From positions 1-36,569 of the forward strand of contig SVHF01000019.1 in assembly GCA_015055975.1 (NCBI GenBank): 36,569 nt of DNA, in the 5' to 3' direction. Shown here one piece after another: positions 23,755-31,242 of this stretch. Numbering within the stretch: position 1 is the first letter of the stretch; each line of letters starts with the position of its first letter. Both the position numbers and the translations under genes were made by a program. The notes under the pieces were generated by a model. The model had not been told where the DNA came from and searched no databases. It worked only from the letters and a program-made list of their open reading frames with translations. The DNA comes from Clostridiales bacterium. Its GTDB lineage: Bacteria; Bacillota; Clostridia; Christensenellales; UBA3700.

Positions 23755-24315
23755 ATGAATATTTATCACGTAGGCTTTTCAAAAATAGAAACACCAGATA
23801 TCCACTTTGGAAGAAAGAATGCAGATTTCGGCCAAGGTTTCTATGTTTCGCCAAATAAAGACTTTGCTAAAAAGTGGGGCAAAAAAAGGAAGGGCCTAGA
23901 TACCATATTCAATGAATATGTTTTAGATGAAACTGGACTTAATATTAAAACATTTGAAAGAAACGAAGAATGGTTCAATTACATCACTAACAATAGACAA
24001 AACAAAGATGATTATCTTAAAGAATACGATATAATTATTGGCCCTATCGCAAACGATACCATCTATGATACATATGGCGCACTAACAAGTGAAATGATCC
24101 CCGTGGATATCGTTTTAAAGATACTATGTGCTGGGCCTCAATATACTCAAATTGTTTTAAAGACACAAAAAGCTGTAGACAATTTAAAATTTATATCTTC
24201 ATATGTTATTCCACAGGAAGAATTATTAAAGAATGCTTCATCTGTTCGCAAAGAAGAAATTGAATACCAAGAAGAAATGTCAAAAATATTAGAAGAATCA
24301 GGATTATTTGAATAA
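23755..24315 (+). CDS. DUF3990 protein, possible ADP-ribosyltransferase-fold toxin
   Basis: 186 residues. IYHVGFSKIETPDIHFGRKNADFGQGFYVS (about 2-31) is the DUF3990 opening: a Y/H pair, a Gly/Arg/Asp region, then GFY, reminiscent of ADP-ribosyltransferase folds. Later conserved parts include YDIIIGPIANDTIYDTYG. Family members resemble ADP-ribosyltransferases, but activity is not proven. The divergent RHH-nucleotidyltransferase gene shares the intergenic region with a palindrome, which fits a toxin-antitoxin-like unit; which protein would be the toxin is inference. No ribosome binding site exists before the ATG at 23755, and the promoter puts the start at that codon. The 3' end overlaps the convergent flavodoxin-like gene by 12 bases. 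Confidence 0.83.
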   Translation: MNIYHVGFSKIETPDIHFGRKNADFGQGFYVSPNKDFAKKWGKKRKGLDTIFNEYVLDETGLNIKTFERNEEWFNYITNNRQNKDDYLKEYDIIIGPIANDTIYDTYGALTSEMIPVDIVLKILCAGPQYTQIVLKTQKAVDNLKFISSYVIPQEELLKNASSVRKEEIEYQEEMSKILEESGLFE

Positions 24316-24744
24316 TTCTAAAGCTTCAAGCCCATACTTTTTAGGCTCTTTAATCTCAATTACTTTAGCATTATATTTATTAGTTAAATATTCAATAGCC
24401 TTTGGAGATTCTCCACCGCCACTATACAAAACGAAACTTACCTTCTTTTCGCTCAAATCTAATTTAGCTAAAGCTGATGCCGTTGGACACGCTATCTTTC
24501 CACACCAAATTGGAGTACCAATCACTATCTCATCATATTTAGAAATATCCACATTAAAATCTACGAGCTTTGATTTATGATTAATTGCAGACAAAAAGCC
24601 ACCTATAAATACACTCCAAAAGAAACTCTTTGGCAAAGATCTCTTTGCAATAATCTTATATGTTTCATATCCGTATTGTTCCATTTGTTTAGCAACTAAA
24701 TCGCCATTGCCTGTAAAACTGTAATATATAAATAATTTACTCAT
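24304..24744 (-). CDS. Flavodoxin-like protein
   Basis: 146 residues from the ATG at 24744. KLFIYYSFTGNGDLVAKQM is an FMN-binding loop with a Ser/Thr pattern like that of flavodoxins (SFTGNGDLVA), and EIVIGTPIWCGKIACPTASAL gives the second loop. The related gene at 19209 is only distantly similar. The family has redox or regulatory roles (flavodoxin, menaquinone-dependent oxidoreductase HemG-like). The upstream frame extends to 24849 but that part is the tRNA-Gly gene, so I start at 24744, with AGAGGG just upstream. The gene begins 12 bases after the tRNA 3' end, so it may share its transcript. Confidence 0.82.
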   Translation of the reverse strand: MSKLFIYYSFTGNGDLVAKQMEQYGYETYKIIAKRSLPKSFFWSVFIGGFLSAINHKSKLVDFNVDISKYDEIVIGTPIWCGKIACPTASALAKLDLSEKKVSFVLYSGGGESPKAIEYLTNKYNAKVIEIKEPKKYGLEALELFK

Positions 24745-24756
24745 ATTCCCTCTATT

Positions 24757-24830
24757 TGGAGCGGATGATGGGAATCGGACCCACAACCCAAGCTTGGGAA
24801 GCTCGTATTTTACCACTAAACTACACCCGC
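24757..24830 (-). tRNA. tRNA-Gly (anticodon CCC)
   Basis: A 74-base cloverleaf. Acceptor stem GCGGGTG/CATCCGC (one G-U pair), D-loop AGTGGTAA, anticodon loop TTCCCAA (anticodon CCC, reading GGG), T-arm with GGGTCCGATTCCC, and an encoded TCCA 3' end. It lies between the amidohydrolase gene and the flavodoxin-like gene on the same strand, so it is probably processed out of a longer transcript. No terminator lies between the tRNA and the flavodoxin-like gene. Confidence 0.95.
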
Positions 24831-24857
24831 ACGCATAATCATTATACACGAAATTAA

Positions 24858-25652
24858 TTAGAGTTTTAAAAAATCTTTTAAATTTTTGCCAAGTATTAAT
24901 TCTTTCTCTTTGTCTGTTAAATCTAAAGCATTAAACTTCTTTAATTCGTCCTTAACGCTCCACATTGGATAATCTGAGCCAAAAAAGAATCTCTCAGCTC
25001 CAAAGTCTCGAATTATTGATACGGCATGAGTTGGAGATATGAAACTTAACGATGAGGATGTATCAAAATAGAAATTGCCATATTTTGCTTCATGATATAC
25101 ACCGACCTCATCCCAATGAGAATATCCTCCCATATGAGCCGCTATAACCTTTAATTCTTGGTGATTATTCAACACATTCACAAGTCTTTGGATTGAGGAA
25201 AAATCAAATCTCTTATCACCCATATGCATTAATATTGGCAATCTGCCTTCAACCACATCATAAATCTTTTCTGCCTCTTTACTATCTATGTTGAATAATT
25301 GGCAATCTGGATGCAATTTTACGCCCTTAAAGCCAAGTGCTATGCATTTTTCAACTTCATCTTTTATTTCTTCTTTTCCCATGCTTGGATGAAGAGCCAT
25401 AAAACCGATAAATTCTTTGTGTCTAGATAGTTGTGTCTTTATAAAAGTATTAATTGAATTAACCTGATGCTCTACTGTTGCTACAGAATGAATTAAGCAT
25501 TTAGAAATATTATTTTCTTGATTTTCTTTTATTAACTGCGCAATTGTTCCATCATGCTTTATTGGCGCATTATAGAATTGGCCAATAGCTTTTGAAGCCT
25601 TCTTGGCAATTGCCTCAGGATATACGTGAACGTGTGAATTTATTATTTCCAT
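24858..25652 (-). CDS. Metal-dependent amidohydrolase (amidohydrolase 2 family)
   Basis: 264 residues forming a TIM barrel. NSHVHVYP (metal-binding HxH near the N-terminus), KGVKLHPDCQ, ILMHMGD, KVIAAHMGG and FFFGSDYPMW (final Asp) are the metal-binding motifs. Relatives are hydrolases or decarboxylases with very varied substrates (for example ACMSD-like). It is last in the tryptophan gene cluster, after trpB2, so an indole, Trp or aromatic derivative is a fair guess, but no substrate is evident. There is no ribosome binding site before the ATG at 25652; instead a GC-rich hairpin (25661-25686) sits eight bases upstream. Confidence 0.86.
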   Translation of the reverse strand: MEIINSHVHVYPEAIAKKASKAIGQFYNAPIKHDGTIAQLIKENQENNISKCLIHSVATVEHQVNSINTFIKTQLSRHKEFIGFMALHPSMGKEEIKDEVEKCIALGFKGVKLHPDCQLFNIDSKEAEKIYDVVEGRLPILMHMGDKRFDFSSIQRLVNVLNNHQELKVIAAHMGGYSHWDEVGVYHEAKYGNFYFDTSSSLSFISPTHAVSIIRDFGAERFFFGSDYPMWSVKDELKKFNALDLTDKEKELILGKNLKDFLKL

Positions 25653-25660
25653 ATTTTGTA

Positions 25661-25686
25661 TACGGCGAAGCTTTCGCTACGCCGTA
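25661..25686. repeat. GC-rich palindromic hairpin before the amidohydrolase start
   Basis: TACGGCG-A-AGC-TTTC-GCT-A-CGCCGTA: ten pairs with one symmetric A/A mismatch. It has no U-tract on the minus strand. It is GC-rich against an AT-rich background and occupies most of the 46-base gap between trpB2 and the amidohydrolase gene. It may be a REP-like repeat or a translational control hairpin. Confidence 0.6.
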
Positions 25687-25698
25687 CATGTTATATCA

Positions 25699-27084
25699 TT
25701 ATTGAATTCCTGGAATAGATGGGATTCCATCAAATCCTTTTTGTAAATCTGCATCTGTTGGAATGTAATCATCCATTACACCATCGTTATATTTTTGGTA
25801 AGCAACTAGATCGAAATATCCTGTTCCTGTTAATCCAAAGACGATAGTCTTTTCTTCTCCTGTTTCTTTGCACTTTAGAGCTTCATCGATAGCAACTCTA
25901 ATAGCGTGGCTTGATTCTGGAGCTGGCAAAATACCTTCGCATCTTGCGAATGTTTCAGCTGCTTCAAATACTGATGTTTGTTCAACAGCTCTAGCTTCCA
26001 TTAAGCCATCATGATAAAGTTGAGATAAAATTGGGCTCATACCATGGTATCTTAAACCGCCAGCATGGTTAGCAGATGGAATAAATTGGCTACCCAATGT
26101 ATACATCTTTGCAAGTGGACAAATCTTACCTGTATCGCAGAAGTCATATGCGAACTTACCTCTTGTAAAGCTTGGGCAAGATGCTGGTTCTACAGCGATG
26201 ATTTGATATTTGTTTTCACCTCTTAACATTTCGCCTACAAATGGAGATACTAAACCGCCTAGGTTAGAACCGCCACCAGCGCAACCGATAATCATATCTG
26301 GTTTAATGTTATATTTCTTTAATGCAGCTTGAGTTTCAAGGCCAATAACTGTTTGATGTAGAAGTACTTGATTCAATACACTACCTAAAACATACTTATA
26401 TCCTGGATTCTTCATCTCTGCTTCTACTGCTTCAGAAATAGCACATCCTAATGAACCTGTTGTGTCTGGGTGCTCAGCTAAAATCTTCTTACCTATTTCT
26501 GTTGTTGTAGATGGAGATGGGATTACCTTTGCTCCATAAGTTCTCATAACTTCTCTTCTGAATGGCTTTTGTTCATAAGAAACTTTAACCATGTATACCA
26601 AAAGATCTAGACCAAAGTATGCACAAGCCATTGATAAAGCTGTACCCCATTGTCCTGCACCAGTTTCTGTTGTAACACCTTTTAGACCTTGCTTTTTAGC
26701 ATAATATGCTTGAGCAATAGCTGAATTTAGCTTATGGCTTCCAGATGTGTTGTTTCCTTCGAATTTATAGTATATTTTCGCAGGTGTTTTTAGTTTTTCC
26801 TCTAAACAGTAAGCTCTAACAAGTGGAGATGGTCTATACATTTTATAGAAATCTCTGATCTCTTGTGGGATTGGGAAATATCTTGTATCGTTATCTATCT
26901 CTTGTTTAATTAGTTCTTCACAAAATACTGCGCCTAACTCTTCTGCTTTCATTGGTTCCCCAGTTCCTGGGTTTAAAAGTGGTGCTGGCTTTGTTTTCAT
27001 ATCAGCACGAACATTGTACCAACTTGTAGGAATCTCGCTTTCTTCTAAGTAGATTTTGTAAGGTATTTCCTTTTTGTTTTCCAT
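25699..27084 (-). CDS. trpB2: Tryptophan synthase beta-like enzyme (TrpB2 type)
   Basis: 461 residues, longer than the roughly 400-residue TrpB1 and typical of TrpB2. YKFEGNNTSGSHKLNSAIAQAY contains the PLP Lys (GSHKLN), ETGAGQWGTALSMACAYFGL the catalytic Glu region, and CAGGGSNLGGL the PLP phosphate loop. TrpB2 condenses indole with L-serine to give tryptophan, usually without a tight TrpA partner; no trpA is in the window, so indole salvage is the plausible role. It is downstream of a Trp importer under a Trp T-box. The ATG at 27084 follows AAAAGGAG, and the gap to trpZ is 40 bases. Confidence 0.93.
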   Translation of the reverse strand: MENKKEIPYKIYLEESEIPTSWYNVRADMKTKPAPLLNPGTGEPMKAEELGAVFCEELIKQEIDNDTRYFPIPQEIRDFYKMYRPSPLVRAYCLEEKLKTPAKIYYKFEGNNTSGSHKLNSAIAQAYYAKKQGLKGVTTETGAGQWGTALSMACAYFGLDLLVYMVKVSYEQKPFRREVMRTYGAKVIPSPSTTTEIGKKILAEHPDTTGSLGCAISEAVEAEMKNPGYKYVLGSVLNQVLLHQTVIGLETQAALKKYNIKPDMIIGCAGGGSNLGGLVSPFVGEMLRGENKYQIIAVEPASCPSFTRGKFAYDFCDTGKICPLAKMYTLGSQFIPSANHAGGLRYHGMSPILSQLYHDGLMEARAVEQTSVFEAAETFARCEGILPAPESSHAIRVAIDEALKCKETGEEKTIVFGLTGTGYFDLVAYQKYNDGVMDDYIPTDADLQKGFDGIPSIPGIQ

Positions 27085-27124
27085 TTTTTATTCTCCTTTT
27101 ATAATTAACTCTTTTATATGTAGA

Positions 27125-27907
27125 TTAGTTTCCGCATTCAATAGATATTTCATTGAATGTCTTAAGTAAGTCATCTACGACTAATTTTTGTTTGTCTTCT
27201 CCTGCCTTATCTATAACGGCAGTACCTTTATTGAACATCATCAATCTAGAGCCATATTCAACGGCAAATCTAAGATTGTGTGTTACCATTAATGTTGTTA
27301 TATGTTTTTCTGTAACTATTCTATTTGTTAAATCCATAATATCTTGGCTTGTCTTTGGATCTAGAGCTGCAGTATGCTCATCAAGTAAAAGTAAATCTAT
27401 TGGCGTCATTGTTGCCATAAGCAAAGTTAATGCTTGTCTTTGGCCGCCAGATAGAGAGCCAACCTCAACGTTAATTTTATCTTCAAGTCCAAGATTTAAA
27501 GTACGAACTAATTCTCTATACTCTTCAATCTTTTTCTTGTTTAAGCCTCTAGATAATCCATATGGATTTCCTTTGTTTTCTGCAAGAGCTAAATTTTCTG
27601 CTATTGTCATTGTATTTGCTGTTCCTTTTGATGGATCTTGGAATACACGACCAATTCTTCTAGCTCTTATATATTCTGGTTGCTTTGTAATGTCGTTGCC
27701 TTTTAATATTACGCTACCATATTCAATTGGTATATTTCCGCTTATGATATTTAAAAGTGTTGTCTTTCCTGAGCCATTGCTTCCAACTATTGAAACAAAT
27801 TCGCCTTCTTCAACTGTTAGATTAAAATTGTTAAATACAGTGGCTTCATTTACTGTGTCTTTATTGAATATCTTTGTTATATTATTTAATTCCAAAATGT
27901 TAGACAT
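27125..27907 (-). CDS. Tryptophan ABC transporter ATP-binding protein (TrpZ type)
   Basis: 260 residues, one ABC ATPase domain: Walker A GSNGSGKTT, Q-loop FQDPSKGT, signature LSGGQRQAL, Walker B LLLLDEHTAALD and switch His in VTHN. It belongs to the COG1101 ATPases that energise uptake with COG2984 binding proteins and COG4120 permeases. With the Trp T-box upstream, Trp import is the probable function. The ATG overlaps the permease stop by one base (TAATG), so the genes are coupled. The Walker B residue after the conserved Glu is His (DEHT), a normal variant for this group. Confidence 0.92.
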   Translation of the reverse strand: MSNILELNNITKIFNKDTVNEATVFNNFNLTVEEGEFVSIVGSNGSGKTTLLNIISGNIPIEYGSVILKGNDITKQPEYIRARRIGRVFQDPSKGTANTMTIAENLALAENKGNPYGLSRGLNKKKIEEYRELVRTLNLGLEDKINVEVGSLSGGQRQALTLLMATMTPIDLLLLDEHTAALDPKTSQDIMDLTNRIVTEKHITTLMVTHNLRFAVEYGSRLMMFNKGTAVIDKAGEDKQKLVVDDLLKTFNEISIECGN

Positions 27908-28815
27908 TATTTAGCCTCCTTCTTTAACTTTTTATCTTTGTTTAGAACAAACTTGTTTAGAACTAATATGATTGCAAATATTGCGGCCATTAATAGCTTT
28001 AAATATGTTGTTGGAACGCCTATTGCTATAACTACATTTAATGCTGCTGTATATATCAAAGCACCAATGATTGCCGCAGTTGTTCCCTTTACGAACTTAA
28101 CACTTCTAAATATTGATACACCAATAATTACACTAGCTAGCGCAATAACTACCATTCCAACACCTGATTGGTTATCAAAATAGTTCATGTATTGTCCGTA
28201 TATAGCTCCAGCTAATCCAACCATGCCATTTGCGATAACTAAACCTAGAATCTTATAATTTCCACTATTACATCCTAAAGATGTACACATTTGCTCATTA
28301 TTACCAACAGCTCTTAGCATAAATCCTGTCTTTGTCTTTAAGAATAGATCTAGTAATAACTTTGCAGCCGCAACAACGATAACTAATATAATTATGTTGC
28401 CGAAAGCTTGTAATTGAATATTTGGTCCAAATAAGCTTATAAACGCATTATTAAATAATGTTGTACTAGTCTTATATGGGATAATTGAGTTTCCTCTTGC
28501 AATTGCCATATTTATAGATAATAAAGCAGTCATTGTGATGATTCCAGATAACAAATTGCTAATCTTACATTTTACGTGTAGAAGCCCTGTAATTAGGCCA
28601 GCAAATGCACCTGCTATGAATGCCATTATTAACGCTACGATAAATGGGCAACCTACTTGCATCAAAGAAATACAAACTACGCCGCCAAATGGAAATGAAC
28701 TATCTACTGTCAAATCCGGAAAATCTAGTATTTTATAGGTTATGTATACGCCCATAGCTACTAGGGCGTAACATAAACCTTGTTGTATAATTTGTAATAA
28801 TATGTTTAAAGCCAT
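27907..28815 (-). CDS. Tryptophan ABC transporter permease (TrpY type)
   Basis: 302 residues, about eight to nine hydrophobic segments, of the COG4120 permease type. Typical blocks are YALVAMGVYITYKILDFPDLTVDSSFPFGG at the N-terminus, GNNEQMC in a loop, and VIIGVSIFRSVKFVKGT near the C-terminus. It forms the channel together with TrpZ ATPase subunits. Part of the importer operon; 22 bases separate it from the binding protein gene. The ATG at 28815 has a weak AGAAGG-like site. Substrate assignment rests on the T-box. Confidence 0.9.
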   Translation of the reverse strand: MALNILLQIIQQGLCYALVAMGVYITYKILDFPDLTVDSSFPFGGVVCISLMQVGCPFIVALIMAFIAGAFAGLITGLLHVKCKISNLLSGIITMTALLSINMAIARGNSIIPYKTSTTLFNNAFISLFGPNIQLQAFGNIIILVIVVAAAKLLLDLFLKTKTGFMLRAVGNNEQMCTSLGCNSGNYKILGLVIANGMVGLAGAIYGQYMNYFDNQSGVGMVVIALASVIIGVSIFRSVKFVKGTTAAIIGALIYTAALNVVIAIGVPTTYLKLLMAAIFAIILVLNKFVLNKDKKLKKEAK

Positions 28816-28837
28816 TTGAAATCCTTCTAGTTATTTA

Positions 28838-29812
28838 TTAAGCTTGTAAGTCAACGTCTTGTCCTGCACCTTCTGGAATAGCAATTCCTAAAGCTGTTGC
28901 AACTTTCGTTGAGTAGCAATTGAAGCTATCTTTTACTTGAATTGCGATATCGTTGCTAGCTGTAACTTCTCCCTTAAGAATCTTAGCCATGATTAAACCT
29001 GTTTCCTTTCCTAGTGCTTTATAATCTAATGATGCACTTGCAATACATCCATTTTTAACTTGGTCAATTTCACTTCCAAATACTGGAATGTTAGCTGCAT
29101 TAGTTTTAGCGATAATAATATCTAAAGCGCCTACAACTGTGTTATCTGTTAAGTTTGTGATACAGTCGATATCTTTTGTTAAAAGTGTATCTGTTGCTGT
29201 TGGAATTTCGCTTGCATTTGTGATTGCTTGCTTTTCAATTGTAATGCCTAATGCATTAGCCTTTGCTTCAAGTGTTGCGATTTGGCTGATTGAGTTTGCT
29301 TCACCAAGTGTATATAAAACACCAATCTTAGATACTGTTGGGATGAACTTCTTAATTAAAGCTAATTGTCCATCAAAATCTAATAAGTCGCTTGAACCTG
29401 TAACATTTGCCATATCTGAAAGACCTGCTGCAGCTGGATCTGAAACTGCACAATATACAACTGGAATAGTTCCTTTAGCTGCAGATGCTGCTGCTACTGC
29501 AGATGGAGTTGCAATTGCTCCAATTAGAGCTACATTTTTGCTTACTAATGTATTTGCTTGAGCTGCTGATACAGATGCATCAAAGTTGCTGTTTTGTAAA
29601 TCAATTTTATAATTTGCGAAAGCATCGCCTAAACCTTCTTGTAATCCTGCTACGATACCTTCATAGCAATCGTTTAGAGAATCATGTTCTCCGAATTTAA
29701 TAATGCCAATTGTTTGTTGATTGTTTGAGCATGCGCTGAATGATAATGCACATACTGTGATTGTTGCTATAACTAATACTAATACTAAAACTTTTACTGA
29801 TAACTTTTTCAT
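28838..29812 (-). CDS. Tryptophan ABC transporter substrate-binding lipoprotein (TrpX type)
   Basis: 324 residues. MKKLSVKVLVLVLVIATITVC, then LSFSAC, is a lipoprotein signal with the lipidated Cys at about residue 28. The mature protein is a periplasmic-binding fold of the ABC_sub_bind (COG2984) family: IGIIKFGEHDSLNDCYEGIV, IGAIATPSAVAAASA and the later NIPVFGSEIDQVKNGCIAS are diagnostic. Members bind amino acids or related molecules; the upstream Trp T-box and downstream trpB2 point to tryptophan or indole-type ligands. The first gene of the operon, with GGAGT before the ATG at 29812. Confidence 0.92.
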   Translation of the reverse strand: MKKLSVKVLVLVLVIATITVCALSFSACSNNQQTIGIIKFGEHDSLNDCYEGIVAGLQEGLGDAFANYKIDLQNSNFDASVSAAQANTLVSKNVALIGAIATPSAVAAASAAKGTIPVVYCAVSDPAAAGLSDMANVTGSSDLLDFDGQLALIKKFIPTVSKIGVLYTLGEANSISQIATLEAKANALGITIEKQAITNASEIPTATDTLLTKDIDCITNLTDNTVVGALDIIIAKTNAANIPVFGSEIDQVKNGCIASASLDYKALGKETGLIMAKILKGEVTASNDIAIQVKDSFNCYSTKVATALGIAIPEGAGQDVDLQA

Positions 29813-29878
29813 AATAATTTACTCCTATAATTTAATTTATTTTGATCACTATAAGTCAGTGTCTAACTTTTATTAAAG

Positions 29879-29929
29879 TTAAACGCGCCATCGCCATCGA
29901 TATATTGATACAAAATACTTAATCTTCAT
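29879..29929 (-). CDS. Trp-rich leader peptide
   Basis: A 16-codon frame, MKIKYFVSIYRWRWRV, followed by TAA. Its ATG at 29929 lies five bases after a good AAGGAG. It contains two Trp codons (residues 12 and 14) close to the stop. It lies between the T-box terminator and trpX, so it is translated only when the T-box allows read-through. A short stem (TAACTTT-AATA-AAAGTTA) starts exactly at its stop codon. Stalling at the Trp codons could affect that structure and so trpX expression; this mechanism is inference. Confidence 0.6.
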   Translation of the reverse strand: MKIKYFVSIYRWRWRV

Positions 29930-29953
29930 AGTCGCTCCTTATATGTTTTTCAA

Positions 29954-29989
29954 TAAAAAAAAGCTTTTGCCTTAAAAGGACAAAAGCTT
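29954..29989 (-). terminator. T-box regulated terminator
   Basis: AAGCTTTTG, CCTTTTAAGG-containing loop, CAAAAGCTT and eight T. A conditional terminator that forms unless uncharged tRNA binds the T-box upstream. Confidence 0.9.
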
Positions 29990-30165
29990 AATATTTCTTT
30001 TGTTATGCCACCCCATGCGCTTGCATGTATTTCCGTGTACCATCATACACTCTCACTGTTACGGTGTGATGCCGTCGATTATTAGTCGCCCTCAATGATC
30101 CATTCGCTTTTATTCAATTGCTTTGTTCCACCTAACCAAAGCTCTCTGTAAATTTCCTAAAAGGT
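29990..30165 (-). promoter_or_regulatory. T-box riboswitch, tryptophan specifier
   Basis: The minus strand shows the T-box landmarks. AGAGAGC (30147-30141) begins stem I, followed by GGTTAGGTGGAAC. The specifier loop is GAA-UGG-AUC (Trp codon at 30102-30100). The T-box itself is GGGGTGGCA (30014-30006); its UGGC pairs with the GCCA end of tRNA-Trp, whose discriminator is G. The terminator stands 17 bases downstream. So uncharged tRNA-Trp should turn on the importer and trpB2. The T-box sequence differs a little from the AGGGTGGNACC consensus. Confidence 0.93.
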
Positions 30166-30204
30166 ACTCCTTCATTTCGTAGGTTTCAGGTTTTATTAGT
30201 TTGA

Positions 30205-30233
30205 ATATTACACTACTTTTTTTACGCTGTCAA
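30205..30233 (-). promoter_or_regulatory. Sigma-A promoter of the tryptophan operon
   Basis: Perfect TTGACA (30233-30228), 17 bases, TAATAT (30210-30205) on the minus strand. The start near 30198 gives a leader of almost 390 bases before trpX. Confidence 0.85.
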
Positions 30234-30282
30234 TATTATTTCGTTATTTTTTCAATTTTTTGTTTAAAACCTATTATCTGAT

Positions 30283-30312
30283 AAAAAACACAAGGAGTCC
30301 AAAGGCTCCTTG
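30283..30312 (-). terminator. Terminator of the thioredoxin operon
   Basis: CAAGGAGCC, loop TTTG, GGACTCCTTG-type stem (9 pairs with one G-U), followed by GTTTTTT on the minus strand. It ends the trxB transcript. Confidence 0.9.
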
Positions 30313-30335
30313 CATTCGTGTAAGAGGTTATTTAA

Positions 30336-31241
30336 TTATAAATTATTTATGTACTTAACTGCTTCGTTAACAGCTACGGCTCCATCTGCTGTTGCTGTAA
30401 CTAGTTGTCTAACATTTTTAACTCTGTTATCTCCTGCTACAAAGATACCTTTTGTATTTGTTAAACAATCTTCTCCTGCAATTGCATAACCTGCGCTATC
30501 TAGATTTACGACCTTTGCAAAGTTTTGATTTTCTGGTATTCTGCCAACGGCTACAAACAAGCCCTTAACTTCTATAGTTCTTAAAGAGCCATCGTTATTT
30601 AAAACATCAATGCTTTCCAATCTCTTATCAGCATTTAATCCAACAACTCTACTGTTTAGAACAAATTCAACATTTTCTCTAGCCTTCAAGCTCTTAACAT
30701 TTTCTTCTTCTCCTCTAAAGCCATCTCTTCTATGGATTAAATATACTTTCTCTGCAATGTCTGCTAGATATAAAGCATCCTCAAGCGCCGTATTTCCTCC
30801 GCCTACAACAGCGACTCTCTTTTTTCTATAGAATGCCCCGTCGCAAGTTGCACAATAAGAAATACCACGTCCAACTAACTCATCTTCTTTTTCAACTCCA
30901 AGCTTTCTGTTTTCAGAGCCCGTCGCTATGATAACAGCCTTTGCTTGATGAACACCACTTTCTGTTACAACTTCCTTAATGTTGCCTAGATCCTTAATGT
31001 CTACAGCTTTTTCAAACTTAAATTCTGCGCCTAGCGCTTGAGCTTGCTCATAAACCTTCGTTGCAAACTCAAATCCTGAGATATGAGCTGCAACTGGATA
31101 GTTTTCAATATCTGGAGTGTTAATAATTTGACCGCCATATGCCTTTGCTTCTAAAACTAATACACTTTTTGATGCTCTTTTTGCATATATAGCTGCCGTT
31201 AATCCGGCTGGTCCTGCTCCAATTATTACAATATCGTACAT
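30336..31241 (-). CDS. trxB: Thioredoxin reductase
   Basis: 301 residues from the ATG at 31241, the usual length. DIVIIGAGPAGLTAAIYA is the FAD motif, SYCATCDGAFY holds the redox CxxC, VVGGGNTALEDALYL is the NADPH motif, and GIFVAGDNR is the second FAD motif. It reduces thioredoxin (the adjacent trxA) with NADPH. The frame can be extended upstream to TTG/GTG (31253/31250), but the ATG is preferred because it directly follows the trxA stop with one base between and has GGTGA upstream. Fourth gene of the redox operon. Confidence 0.96.
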   Translation of the reverse strand: MYDIVIIGAGPAGLTAAIYAKRASKSVLVLEAKAYGGQIINTPDIENYPVAAHISGFEFATKVYEQAQALGAEFKFEKAVDIKDLGNIKEVVTESGVHQAKAVIIATGSENRKLGVEKEDELVGRGISYCATCDGAFYRKKRVAVVGGGNTALEDALYLADIAEKVYLIHRRDGFRGEEENVKSLKARENVEFVLNSRVVGLNADKRLESIDVLNNDGSLRTIEVKGLFVAVGRIPENQNFAKVVNLDSAGYAIAGEDCLTNTKGIFVAGDNRVKNVRQLVTATADGAVAVNEAVKYINNL

Positions 31242-31242
31242 A

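Noticed and set aside
24745..24849. N-terminal extension of the flavodoxin-like gene
   Set aside because: This stretch is the tRNA-Gly gene. The flavodoxin motif begins at the ATG at 24744.
27153..27914. 253-codon open frame on the plus strand opposite the ABC ATPase gene
   Set aside because: A shadow of the real gene, with no ribosome binding site and low-complexity Ser/Ile-rich content.
29088..29561. 157-codon frame on the plus strand opposite trpX
   Set aside because: A shadow frame; the opposite strand encodes a clear binding protein with a lipobox.
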